A DNA stretch of 64,000 nt, from positions 930,001 through 994,000 of the forward strand of contig NZ_RCNS01000002.1 of the NCBI RefSeq assembly GCF_009725995.1, given 5' to 3'. The DNA is from Zobellia laminariae (GTDB lineage: Bacteria > Bacteroidota > Bacteroidia > Flavobacteriales > Flavobacteriaceae). Shown here in pieces: positions 42,048 to 50,540 of this stretch. Position 1 is the first letter of the stretch. Every line of letters starts with the position of its first letter. The notes beneath the pieces are model-generated. The model saw only the letters and a program-made list of their open reading frames with translations, had not been told where the DNA came from and did no database searches. Position numbers and translations under genes: made by a program.

Positions 42048-43049
42048 ATGAAAAAGAATCTATTCGGGGTGCTTATAGTAATCCTCTCCACGCAATTTAG
42101 TATCGCACAAGACGATAATTTACAATGGTTAGATATTGAATTATCAAATTATGAATATCCATATTCGGTTGAAACTGTAGAATTAAACATTCAAGAGCAA
42201 GATTTGCAAATGTCCTATATGGATGTTACTCCAGACAATTACAATGGTAAAAACATTGTCTTGTTACACGGAAAAAACTTCAACGGCGCCTATTGGAAAA
42301 CAACCATAGATGCTTTAGCCAAAGAAGGTTTTCGTGTTGTAGTTCCAGACCAAATCGGATTTGGGAAATCTTCCAAACCGGAGCATTTTCATTACACCTT
42401 TCAGCAATTGGCCCAAAACACAAAAGCGCTACTAGACAAGCTGAATATTACTAAAACTGCCGTTCTAGGACATTCTATGGGGGGTATGCTAGCCACACGT
42501 TTTACTTTAATGTACCCGGAAACTACAGAAAAATTGATTCTAGAAAACCCTATTGGTTTAGAAGATTGGAAACTAAAAGTGCCTTACAAACCAGTAGAGT
42601 GGTGGTATGCCAATGAGCTTAAAAAGAACTACGAAGGAATTAAGAAATATCAGCTCGTTAACTATTATGACAATCAATGGAAACCGGAATACGACCAATG
42701 GGTAAACTTATTAGCCGGTTGGACATTAAATTCTGAGTACAAAACCATAGCTTGGAATGCTGCATTAACCTATGACATGATTTTTACCCAACCTGTGGTG
42801 TATGAATTTAAAAATGTAACTGCTTCTACCTTGTTAATTATAGGAACTAGAGACCGAACCGCTTTAGGGAAACCATTGGTTTCAGAAGAGGTTAGAAAAA
42901 CTATGGGATTGTATAGTGAGTTGGGAAAACAAACTAAAAAAACGATACCAAACTCAAAACTGGTAGAGATAGAAAATGTAGGCCACCTACCACATATAGA
43001 AAAGTTTGATGTTTTTATAGATGCACTAGTTTCGTACTTAAAAGAATAA
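42048..43049 (+). CDS. Exported alpha/beta hydrolase
   Basis: A 333-residue alpha/beta hydrolase with a signal peptide (FGVLIVILSTQFSIAQ). The nucleophile elbow is GHSMGG (Ser), the oxyanion region HGKNFNGAYW, the acid is Asp in GTRDRTALG, and the catalytic His in NVGHLPHIEK, so the triad is complete. Similar proteins are esterases, epoxide hydrolases or haloalkane dehalogenases; substrate is unknown. It is the longest gene of the accessory region and has its own terminator. Confidence 0.87.
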   Translation: MKKNLFGVLIVILSTQFSIAQDDNLQWLDIELSNYEYPYSVETVELNIQEQDLQMSYMDVTPDNYNGKNIVLLHGKNFNGAYWKTTIDALAKEGFRVVVPDQIGFGKSSKPEHFHYTFQQLAQNTKALLDKLNITKTAVLGHSMGGMLATRFTLMYPETTEKLILENPIGLEDWKLKVPYKPVEWWYANELKKNYEGIKKYQLVNYYDNQWKPEYDQWVNLLAGWTLNSEYKTIAWNAALTYDMIFTQPVVYEFKNVTASTLLIIGTRDRTALGKPLVSEEVRKTMGLYSELGKQTKKTIPNSKLVEIENVGHLPHIEKFDVFIDALVSYLKE

Positions 43050-43080
43050 TTACAACATAACCTTGTTGAGAGCTTTGTTG

Positions 43081-43112
43081 AAAACCTTACAGATTTCTGT
43101 AAGGTTTTTTTT
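43081..43112 (+). terminator. Intrinsic terminator after the alpha/beta hydrolase
   Basis: Arms AAAACCTTACAGA and TCTGTAAGGTTTT close on a tiny loop and are followed by further T residues, 31 bp after the stop. Confidence 0.88.
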
Positions 43113-43191
43113 GGTAAAGGATGTAAATTGGTGATGAAGTAGAATTATATATTACATATATCTATACGTTGACCAGAATAAAAAGAACACT

Positions 43192-44037
43192 ATGAAGAAA
43201 AGAGATTATTTTTCGGTTAGAACAGGTAAAATTATACCGAATGAAATAATTGATTTAAAAGTTCTGAAAAAATTATTTCTTTTAATATATAAGAAAATTG
43301 AAAATGATGGATATTTTCAAAAGCATTTTGGATACTACTGTGTTGACCAAGGAGAAGTTGCTGGCGAATTGGGATTTGACCTTAATGATGTGATGTTTAT
43401 TCATCTTAAAAAAGAAAATCTTTCCCCAATTCCAGCCCAAATAGAAAATTACTCGGAAGATGATTTATTTGATGTCTTGGAATTTCTTTATGATTACTGC
43501 TCAAAAGGAATAGACGGTTATTATCATCAACATAATGGTTGCGGATATCACTACGAAGAATTTAACGACAAAGAAGGTCAACAATATTTTAGAGAACAAA
43601 TAAATCCGATTTTAAAAGATTACTCAAACGGATTTGAACTATCAACTGAAGGAGAAATTCTGCAATTGGCAGACTCTGGATTGTCTCACCTTTTCGATGC
43701 TGATGTACCGACAGCTGACACGGAAAATATTGTAAATAAAATAAATAATGCTGTTCTAAAATTTCGAAGATATAAATCTACAATGGATGACAGACAAGAC
43801 TCAATTAGAGAATTAGTTGATGTGCTCGAATATTTAAGACCCAAAGCAAAAGATTTACTTGAATCAAAAGATGAAAAAGACTTGTTTAATATCGCAAATA
43901 ATTATGGAATTCGACATCATAATGAACGACAGAAAAACAAGTATGATGTTGCTATTTGGCACAGTTGGATGTTCTATCATTATTTAGCAACAATTCACGC
44001 ACTTTTGAGATTAATAAACAAAAGTAAAAATATCTAA
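43192..44037 (+). CDS. AbiJ-like putative abortive-infection protein
   Basis: A 281-residue protein that resembles AbiJ N-terminal-domain proteins found in defence islands. The N-terminal part reads KRDYFSVRTGKI and NDGYFQKHFGYYCVDQGEVAG. A His-rich central segment (YYHQHNGCGYHYEEF, 110-123) follows, and the C-terminal helical region carries IRHHNERQ (240-247) and a hydrophobic helix at 255-275. This C-terminus recalls HEPN-type or Abi C-terminal RNase domains, but a canonical Rx4-6H motif was not found. The neighbouring non-coding sequence carries boundary-like repeats. A defence role is inferred from family resemblance only. Confidence 0.55.
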   Translation: MKKRDYFSVRTGKIIPNEIIDLKVLKKLFLLIYKKIENDGYFQKHFGYYCVDQGEVAGELGFDLNDVMFIHLKKENLSPIPAQIENYSEDDLFDVLEFLYDYCSKGIDGYYHQHNGCGYHYEEFNDKEGQQYFREQINPILKDYSNGFELSTEGEILQLADSGLSHLFDADVPTADTENIVNKINNAVLKFRRYKSTMDDRQDSIRELVDVLEYLRPKAKDLLESKDEKDLFNIANNYGIRHHNERQKNKYDVAIWHSWMFYHYLATIHALLRLINKSKNI

Positions 44038-44060
44038 ATGACCAATGCGATATGTTATTA

Positions 44061-44075
44061 ATAGAACTGAATAAA
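44061..44075 (+). repeat. 15-bp direct repeat, copy 2 (after the AbiJ-like gene)
   Basis: ATAGAACTGAATAAA is identical to 41651-41665. It is followed by a palindrome-start-like AACGTGTATAATTA (44090-44103), but no matching 3' arm follows, so any element here is truncated. Confidence 0.7.
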
Positions 44076-44272
44076 TAACAGTGGGCAATAACGTGTATAA
44101 TTAGATAAACACATAAAACTTAAAAAAGAGTTTCCAAATTCGAATATTCTTAAAAATCAATAAATTAAAGAAAAATACTCGAAAAGAATTAGGTCAAGTT
44201 ACACAAGACATAAATCCAACATAAACAGGTCTAAAAGATATCAACCACTATTTTTAGTAAAATCCAAACACT

Positions 44273-44815
44273 ATGAAAAACCTAACGCTATTGACTACCA
44301 TAATGTTTTTCAGTTTGGTAAGCTCACCTCTTTTTGCACAAAAAGACGGCTATGTTGAAGACTATTTAGAGCGGTTAGAAAATTCCCGTAAATACATAGT
44401 TCTTGTGGCAGAAACAATGCATGAGGACAAGTATAGCTTTAAGGCCACACCAGAATCCTTAAGTTTTGCGGAGAATCTATTGCATATTGGCTACGCCATG
44501 GATTGGCACAGTCAATCTTTATTAGGGGACAGAGAATCTAGAGATTGGCAAACGGACACCGTTTTTAAAGTCGGCACAAAGTCCAAAGCAGAAATGATAG
44601 CTTTAATCAATAACACGTTTGATGAAACCATACAACTCATTGGTCAATTTGATACTGCTCAATTAGATGACGAATTAGATTACTTTGGACTGAATAGAAG
44701 CAAAAGACAAATCTTTATGTTACTAGCTGACCATATAACGCATCACAGAGCGCAAATGCTAGTCTCCATGCGTTTAAACGGACTTGTGCCACCTAGATAC
44801 GTTTTGTTTCAATAA
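44273..44815 (+). CDS. Exported DinB family protein
   Basis: A 180-residue protein of the DinB/YfiT-like metalloprotein fold, four-helix bundles with a divalent metal. A signal peptide (FFSLVSSPLFAQ) precedes the domain. The metal-ligand His pattern is spread over NLLHIGYAMDWHS (His68, His75) and LADHITHHRAQM (His154-158). Note that this is the YfiT/BstA type, unrelated to DNA polymerase IV DinB. Bacterial members act as thiol-dependent transferases. It stands alone with a periplasmic destination, which is unusual for the fold but seen in Bacteroidetes. Confidence 0.83.
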   Translation: MKNLTLLTTIMFFSLVSSPLFAQKDGYVEDYLERLENSRKYIVLVAETMHEDKYSFKATPESLSFAENLLHIGYAMDWHSQSLLGDRESRDWQTDTVFKVGTKSKAEMIALINNTFDETIQLIGQFDTAQLDDELDYFGLNRSKRQIFMLLADHITHHRAQMLVSMRLNGLVPPRYVLFQ

Positions 44816-44975
44816 GTCAATACATTCATTGGTACACCTCTTCATTGTTTCGTTGTATTTAACCCTAGAGAGGTCCGTTATATCTTGGTAAATCTTATTT
44901 TTACCAAAAGGTTGAATTTGTTGACTTACAAAGCCAAGACCTTTGCTATACTAATGAGACTAGTTGAATAAAATA

Positions 44976-46109
44976 ATGCTGAGAAAAATTTTAAAGAAAG
45001 TACTACTTACGGTTGTTGTATTAATTGGAGTTTTGGTAATAACATACGTCTTGTTCAATAATTTCTATCCAAGTTTTGGTGGTGATGTCACTAAAGAACG
45101 TCAGCAGGTTTATAAGCAATCAGAACAATTTAAAGAGGGCATATTTATTAATAAAAAGGACGTACCCAAAGATTTGAGTTTTTCGGAAAGTTTGAACCTT
45201 GCCTACAAATTTTTCACGATTAAAGTCCCCAACGGTCGCCCTAAAGAGGATTTAAAAGTCATAAAGCTAGATTCTGCCAATGTTGCCGATTATAAGAGTA
45301 AAACACGAATGATATGGTATGGGCATTCTTCATTTTTACTCCAAATGGATGGGTTGAATATCTTGTTAGACCCTATGTTCGGTGTGGTTCCTGCACCACA
45401 CCCTTGGTTGGGAGACGACCGGTTTAATAAAGAAATGCCATTGGAAGTTGAAAAGTTACCTCGTATTGACGCGGTCATTTTTTCTCATGACCATTATGAC
45501 CATTTGGATTACGAAACCATTTTAAAATTAAAAGACAAGACCAACCATTATTTTGTGCCGCTAGGGTTAGGAGTGCATTTAGAAGCTTGGGGAATTCCTG
45601 CAGATAAGATTACAGAGATGGATTGGTGGGAAGAAAAACAATTAGAAAATATAACCTTGGTCTGTACGCCCGCCCAGCATTTTTCTGGAAGAAAATTAGA
45701 CAACAGCCAAAGTACACTTTGGAGTTCTTGGGTCGTAAAATCTATAAATGAAAACATTTATTTTAGTGGAGATAGTGGCTATGCACCGCACTTTAAAGAA
45801 ATAGGCGAGAAATATGGTCCTTTTGATTTGGCGTTAATGGAATGCGGACAATATGACAAGATGTGGCCGGATATACATATGATGCCCGAAGAAACAGCAC
45901 AAGCAGGTTTGGACGTAAAGGCAAAGAAAATAATGCCTATACATTGGGCAGGCTTTAAATTGGCACTTCACGATTGGAAAGACCCTATAAAACGGGTTGA
46001 GGCAAAAGCTTTAGAGTTGAACCTAAAGGTAATTGCACCACAAATAGGTCAAGAAATTATAGTTGCAGATTCTGTTAGCACCTATGCCAATTGGTGGAAA
46101 AATCTTTAA
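44976..46109 (+). CDS. MBL-fold metallohydrolase (NAPE-PLD/UlaG-like), membrane anchored
   Basis: A 377-residue metallo-beta-lactamase fold protein. An N-terminal hydrophobic helix (KVLLTVVVLIGVLVITYVLF) anchors it. The zinc site is HDHYDH in FSHDHYDHLDYETI, with later ligands in CTPAQHFSGR, SGDSGYAPHF and MPIHWAGFKLALHDW. The start GHSSFLLQMDGLNILLDPMF is the fold signature of the NAPE-PLD/UlaG-like group. ATG at 44976 is used instead of an upstream TTG at 44964. Phospholipid-related hydrolysis is possible, but the substrate is unknown. It precedes a serine hydrolase gene by 46 bp. Confidence 0.87.
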   Translation: MLRKILKKVLLTVVVLIGVLVITYVLFNNFYPSFGGDVTKERQQVYKQSEQFKEGIFINKKDVPKDLSFSESLNLAYKFFTIKVPNGRPKEDLKVIKLDSANVADYKSKTRMIWYGHSSFLLQMDGLNILLDPMFGVVPAPHPWLGDDRFNKEMPLEVEKLPRIDAVIFSHDHYDHLDYETILKLKDKTNHYFVPLGLGVHLEAWGIPADKITEMDWWEEKQLENITLVCTPAQHFSGRKLDNSQSTLWSSWVVKSINENIYFSGDSGYAPHFKEIGEKYGPFDLALMECGQYDKMWPDIHMMPEETAQAGLDVKAKKIMPIHWAGFKLALHDWKDPIKRVEAKALELNLKVIAPQIGQEIIVADSVSTYANWWKNL

Positions 46110-46155
46110 GCAAGGCCGCTAGTTATACGCTGTAATTTAAAATAAACTGTACGTA

Positions 46156-47319
46156 ATGAAAAAACGAAATTCAATACTTAGAAGTCTAATTGTATTACTG
46201 ATTTTTTCTTGCGTTGCTGAGACAAAGTTATTTGCTCAAAATAAGTATAAAGGAGGATCAAAACATACACAGCCAAGTATTGATATTCTACCAAAATCAA
46301 CAGATTATATTTTAGACCAGAGATTAGAAGATGCGCTAGAGACAAGGTTAAATCAGAAAATTGAAGAACTTTTTGATAAACATAAGGTTGCAGGAATCAC
46401 AGCTACTGTACTAATTCCCGAAAAAGGTTATTGGGAAATAAACAAAGGGTTTATATCTAAAGCAGATAATATAATAGTTGAAGAAACATCTGTATTTTAT
46501 TGGGCAAGCGTAGGTAAATTAATTACAAGTACACTAATCCATAAATTAATTGAAGAAGATAAACTCTCTTTAGATGATAAGCTCTCCAAGTGGTATCCGG
46601 ACATTCAAAATGCCAAGAAAATAACGATTGAGCAATTGCTTAATCATACTAACGGTATTTATAGTTTTAATGCAGACTCCACAGTGCACTACAGCAAAAA
46701 ACACTATAGCCCCAATGAGCTTTTAGAAGTTTCAAAAGCGCATAAAAATTTGTTTAAACCGGGCGAATACTGGTCCTATACCAATACAGGTTATATGTTG
46801 TTGGCTCTCATATTAGAGAAAGTAGAGTCCAAGACGTTTGAATTAATCGTTCAAGAAAGAATAGTAGAGCCTTTAAATTTGAAATCACTAAAAGTAGCTC
46901 CTAAAAAGCTGCCATCTAATTTAGCATTGGCTCACAATAAAGATACTGTTATACCTAAAGATTCTTCAGGGCCTATGGGAGCTGGGAACATTATAGGAAA
47001 CTCAAAAGACATGGCTGTTTTTTTAAGTGCTTTGCTGACGGGGGAAATAATTTCTACTGAAATGGTTTCTAGTATGATGAAGGACTTATACCCAATGTTT
47101 GACAATGGACAATACTACGGCGAAGGAATAATGTTATACGACTTTAATGAAATTAACAATACAGAAACAGTTTGGATAGGGCATAGTGGAGGAACTGAGA
47201 ATTACAAAGCAGTGCTTTTATTCGATATAGAATCTAAAGTAATTATGGCTATTTCAATAAACGAAAATATTCCAGCCGAAGCTGTAGCACTAAAGCTAAT
47301 AGGTCTCATTTACGAATAA
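46156..47319 (+). CDS. Serine hydrolase, beta-lactamase family
   Basis: A 387-residue exported serine hydrolase. A signal sequence ends near AETKLFAQ (residue 28). The class C-like motifs are SxxK in YWASVGKLITS, YxN in YWSYTNTGYMLLALILE, and HSGG in WIGHSGGTENYK. Between them lie LSKWYPDIQNAKKITIEQLLNHTNGI. It could be a D-Ala-D-Ala carboxypeptidase, esterase or peptidase. It is a distant relative of the protein at 30583-31881. It probably shares a transcript with the MBL-fold gene upstream. Confidence 0.85.
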   Translation: MKKRNSILRSLIVLLIFSCVAETKLFAQNKYKGGSKHTQPSIDILPKSTDYILDQRLEDALETRLNQKIEELFDKHKVAGITATVLIPEKGYWEINKGFISKADNIIVEETSVFYWASVGKLITSTLIHKLIEEDKLSLDDKLSKWYPDIQNAKKITIEQLLNHTNGIYSFNADSTVHYSKKHYSPNELLEVSKAHKNLFKPGEYWSYTNTGYMLLALILEKVESKTFELIVQERIVEPLNLKSLKVAPKKLPSNLALAHNKDTVIPKDSSGPMGAGNIIGNSKDMAVFLSALLTGEIISTEMVSSMMKDLYPMFDNGQYYGEGIMLYDFNEINNTETVWIGHSGGTENYKAVLLFDIESKVIMAISINENIPAEAVALKLIGLIYE

Positions 47320-47386
47320 AATTGATGTCTGGACCAGAGATCACAAATCAACTAGATTGGTGCAAGTTATCTCCTTTTTACAACTT

Positions 47387-48103
47387 TTAATTATATCCTC
47401 TAACGTCCCCCATATCCAAAGTCATGGGTCCTAGTTTATGGGAAGTTGGTAAGAAAGCACCGGTTTCCATAATTTTCCAGTTATCCCAAGTCGCTTTGAG
47501 TCCGCCTATGGGAATGATACTCACCCACATTTCGTAGCTTTCGGGTAATCCACTTGGTCCTAAATGCCATAGGTACGAATCTCCTGGCGTACTACCACCA
47601 GAAGAATACGTAATCATCAAAGCTTTAGAGCCGTCTTCTAAGGTCACCAAACTACGTTGTGTTCCGTTATCAAAAACCTTAAAAGGTGCGACAAGCCAAA
47701 AGGAATCATTATTGAAAAAACCTTGGGCCTTGGTAATCAGTTCTTCTCGGTTATCACCAATAACTTCGGCTTCATTTTCAAACACCTTACTTTTAGAAGT
47801 ATTCTTTAAGTTGAGAAGTATACGGTAGGCATCCCATTCCACATCAACCTCGCCATTTTCCCTATCCCATTTATAAGAATGTGCGCCATTGGCAAAACTC
47901 CATTCCAAATAGTGAGTTTCCGTATACGCTTTATTATTGATGGCTTCAAGCATTTTTTCTGCAAGAGCATCTGCTTCGGCACCAGGAGTCCCAGTTGGCA
48001 AAGGCTCATCATAGAGCATATAAAGGATTCCAAAACCAATTAGAAGTATGGCGGCAAGGATTAAAACACTTTTACCAACAATTCTCAATATCTTCTTTAC
48101 CAT
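47387..48103 (-). CDS. Hypothetical membrane-anchored protein
   Basis: A 238-residue protein I do not recognise. It has one N-terminal transmembrane helix (SVLILAAILLIGFGILYMLY, about 12-31) and a periplasmic domain with alternating aromatic strands, such as WSFANGAHSYKWDRENGEVDVEWD, LITKAQGFFNNDSFWLVAPFKVFD and YEMWVSIIPIGGLKATWDNWK. The strands are reminiscent of LolA/outer membrane lipoprotein-sorting-like folds, but this is not firm. It follows the gamma-glutamyltransferase gene by 20 bp on the same strand. Confidence 0.65.
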   Translation of the reverse strand: MVKKILRIVGKSVLILAAILLIGFGILYMLYDEPLPTGTPGAEADALAEKMLEAINNKAYTETHYLEWSFANGAHSYKWDRENGEVDVEWDAYRILLNLKNTSKSKVFENEAEVIGDNREELITKAQGFFNNDSFWLVAPFKVFDNGTQRSLVTLEDGSKALMITYSSGGSTPGDSYLWHLGPSGLPESYEMWVSIIPIGGLKATWDNWKIMETGAFLPTSHKLGPMTLDMGDVRGYN

Positions 48104-48123
48104 CTAACGAACAATTTTATATA

Positions 48124-49827
48124 TTAAAATCCTACAGCAGCATCATCACCACGGTGATCCGCTCCACCTTCTAAAGTTCCGTCAGGTAATACTCGAATGG
48201 CATCTACTTTACCAATAATAGGCGTGCGGTCTTCATTTATGTTATATCCTTTAGCCTTTAGGTTGTCCTTATGTTCTTTAGAAAATCCATTTTCCTCAAA
48301 AATAACAACATCTGGTAACCACTGGTGGTGAAAACGCGGTGCGTCTACAGCCTCTTGCATACTCATATTAAACTCATATCCGTTTAAAATGGTTTGTGCC
48401 ACAGCGGTAATAATGGTAGACCCTCCAGGGGTACCAACAACCATCCAAAGTTTGCCATCTTTTTCTACAATAGTAGGCGTCATGCTACTTAGCATCCGTT
48501 TTCCGGGAGCTATACTATTAGCTTCAGCACCAACAAGGCCAAACATATTGGGAACACCAGCTTTTGAACTAAAATCATCCATTTCATTATTTAAGAAAAA
48601 GCCCAATTCATCACAGTATAGTTTAGAACCGTACGCTCCGTTTAAGGTAGTTGTAACAGAAATGGCATTGCCTTCTGCATCTACAATAGAGTAGTGGGTG
48701 GTTTCCATACTTTCGGACATTTGTATGCTTCCTTCATGAATATCCTCAGACTTGGTGGCTTTATCAAAAGAAAAATTAGCCATACGTTCCTTTATATAAA
48801 CATCGCTCAAAAGTTCTTTCATGGGAATATCTACAAAATCTGGATCACCCAACCAATAGTTACGGTCTGCATACGCACGGCGCGCAGCTTCAACAAATAA
48901 CTGGACAGTCTTTTCTGAATTGTGACCAAATTTTGCAATGTCATAAGGCTCCATCATTTTCAAAATCTGATTGATGGTCATACCACCGCTGCTAGGCGGA
49001 CTCATAGAAATAATATGAAGGTCTTTGTAATCAAAAACAACAGGTTCTCTCCACTGTGCTTGGTACTGCTCCAAATCTTCTTCGGTAACAAACCCACCGT
49101 TTTCTTGAATAAAAGCAGCCAATACTTTTGCAGTTTCACCTTTATAAAATCCATCACGACCCTGCTCGGAAATACGGCGTAACGTAGTAGCCAAAGCAGG
49201 GTATTTTACTAAATCACCCGCTTTACTGTCCACAGGGAAAGTAGTAACACTATCGTTCACTTCTAAAATAACCTCACGGACTTTTTCAAAACGAGCAGCC
49301 TGTTTTTCTGTAACGATAACACCATTCTCTGCCAAAGCAATAACTGGCGCAAGAATATCTTTTAAAGGTAACGACCCAAACTTTTTATGTACCTCAATGA
49401 TTCCCGCAACGGTACCAGGTACACCCACTGCAGTAGCACCTTTGGTACTCATATCCGGAATAACGTTCCCTAAAGAATCTAAATACATATCTTTTGTAGC
49501 GGATAAAGGCGCTTTTTCACGATAATCCAACGCACCAATAGAACCATCTGCTTTGCGATAAACCATAAATCCGCCTCCGCCAACATTTCCAGCAAATGGG
49601 TAGGCAACTACCAAAGCCATCTCTGTGGCTACCATGGCATCAAAAGCATTACCACCTTGTTTTAAAATAGCAGCTCCAATAGCAGAAGCTTCTTCGCGAG
49701 CAGAAACGACCATCGCCTTTTCAGCAACCACGCCAGTGGCTTTTGCAGGTTCGGCAGGTAAGGTTTTACAATTAACAAAAAGGAGAAGTACTAGGGACTT
49801 AAGGAGAATTAAACGTGTTGTTTTCAT
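48124..49827 (-). CDS. ggt: Gamma-glutamyltransferase, lipoprotein form
   Basis: A 567-residue gamma-glutamyltransferase, which cleaves glutathione and transfers the glutamyl group. The N-terminus is a lipobox (LLLFVNCKTLP, Cys20). The large subunit shows GNAFDAMVATEMALVVAYPF and GGGGFMVYRKADG; the autocleavage site and nucleophile Thr begins TTHYSIVDAEGNAISVTTTLN. Downstream SMTPTIVEKDGK and GTPGGSTIITAVAQTILN are in the small subunit. The precursor matures by self-processing at Thr. Membrane anchoring differs from E. coli, but is often seen in Bacteroidetes. The 238-residue hypothetical follows at 20 bp. Confidence 0.92.
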   Translation of the reverse strand: MKTTRLILLKSLVLLLFVNCKTLPAEPAKATGVVAEKAMVVSAREEASAIGAAILKQGGNAFDAMVATEMALVVAYPFAGNVGGGGFMVYRKADGSIGALDYREKAPLSATKDMYLDSLGNVIPDMSTKGATAVGVPGTVAGIIEVHKKFGSLPLKDILAPVIALAENGVIVTEKQAARFEKVREVILEVNDSVTTFPVDSKAGDLVKYPALATTLRRISEQGRDGFYKGETAKVLAAFIQENGGFVTEEDLEQYQAQWREPVVFDYKDLHIISMSPPSSGGMTINQILKMMEPYDIAKFGHNSEKTVQLFVEAARRAYADRNYWLGDPDFVDIPMKELLSDVYIKERMANFSFDKATKSEDIHEGSIQMSESMETTHYSIVDAEGNAISVTTTLNGAYGSKLYCDELGFFLNNEMDDFSSKAGVPNMFGLVGAEANSIAPGKRMLSSMTPTIVEKDGKLWMVVGTPGGSTIITAVAQTILNGYEFNMSMQEAVDAPRFHHQWLPDVVIFEENGFSKEHKDNLKAKGYNINEDRTPIIGKVDAIRVLPDGTLEGGADHRGDDAAVGF

Positions 49828-49874
49828 ACACAGTCGGTTTAAAGTTTTAAAATAGGTTCGTATGTGCCTTGATA

Positions 49875-50459
49875 TTAAAGTGATATAAATTTTTGCTTTG
49901 AAAACACCATAAGCTCTTCAAAGAAAGCTGTAAACTCATCTTCAAATTTGTCATAGTGTTCTTCAAGATCTAAAATGGCAAAATTCATTTTAGATTTGTT
50001 ATTTGTTCTTCGGTTCATGCCATTTAGAACCTTGCCTATCCCTTCCATTTTAGAATAGTTGTAAATCCAGTTATCGGATATCATATAAGGCATCATCCTT
50101 TGTACACCTACTGGTAGAATACTATAATTATCTTCTAACAGGTCGTAAAAATTCTCAACATAGATATCTAAAGGGGTATCACAATAGGTACTCCAGTTTT
50201 TGGCCAGGTAGTGGTCGTAAAAAATATCTACTATTACACGGCTGTAGTGGCTATAGTTCTTATGTAAGCGCTTGCTACTAATCTTAGGAATATCATGGGT
50301 ATCCGTAAACGTATCAATTTCGCGGTGCAACATAATTCCTTGTTGAACCCTTTCCGGTAAATGCGTGTATTTATTAGCTCTAATACTGTCTGCAATAAAG
50401 TTTCCCAAAGTAATTTCTGGGTCATCAAACGAGAGGTAAATATGTGCGAGAAAATTCAT
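49875..50459 (-). CDS. acpH: Acyl carrier protein phosphodiesterase
   Basis: A 194-residue enzyme that removes 4'-phosphopantetheine from ACP. The start MNFLAHIYLSFDDPEITLGNFIADSIR aligns with E. coli AcpH, and the LHREIDTFTDTHDIPKISSKRLHKNYSHYSRVIVDIFYDHYLA segment carries the HD-type metal-binding His and Asp residues. The ATG at 50459 is chosen because homology begins there, which removes 19 residues of the longer frame. It is divergent from glmM, with 81 bp between the starts. Confidence 0.86.
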   Translation of the reverse strand: MNFLAHIYLSFDDPEITLGNFIADSIRANKYTHLPERVQQGIMLHREIDTFTDTHDIPKISSKRLHKNYSHYSRVIVDIFYDHYLAKNWSTYCDTPLDIYVENFYDLLEDNYSILPVGVQRMMPYMISDNWIYNYSKMEGIGKVLNGMNRRTNNKSKMNFAILDLEEHYDKFEDEFTAFFEELMVFSKQKFISL

Positions 50460-50505
50460 AAGTCCGAATTTACAAATTGAAAACATAGTATTTGGTCTAG
50501 ACCCG

Positions 50506-50513
50506 TATATTTG
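50506..50513 (+). promoter_or_regulatory. Candidate -7 element for glmM
   Basis: TATATTTG is an exact TAnnTTTG match, 28 bp upstream of the ATG. The nearest upstream TTG is 26 bp away (50477-50479), a little beyond the usual range. Confidence 0.5.
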
Positions 50514-50540
50514 CATAAACTATTAAGAATTTAGAAAAAT

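Noticed and set aside
44273..44815. DNA polymerase IV (DinB)
   Set aside because: The protein is a 180-residue exported YfiT-type DinB fold with His metal ligands and lacks any polymerase motif.
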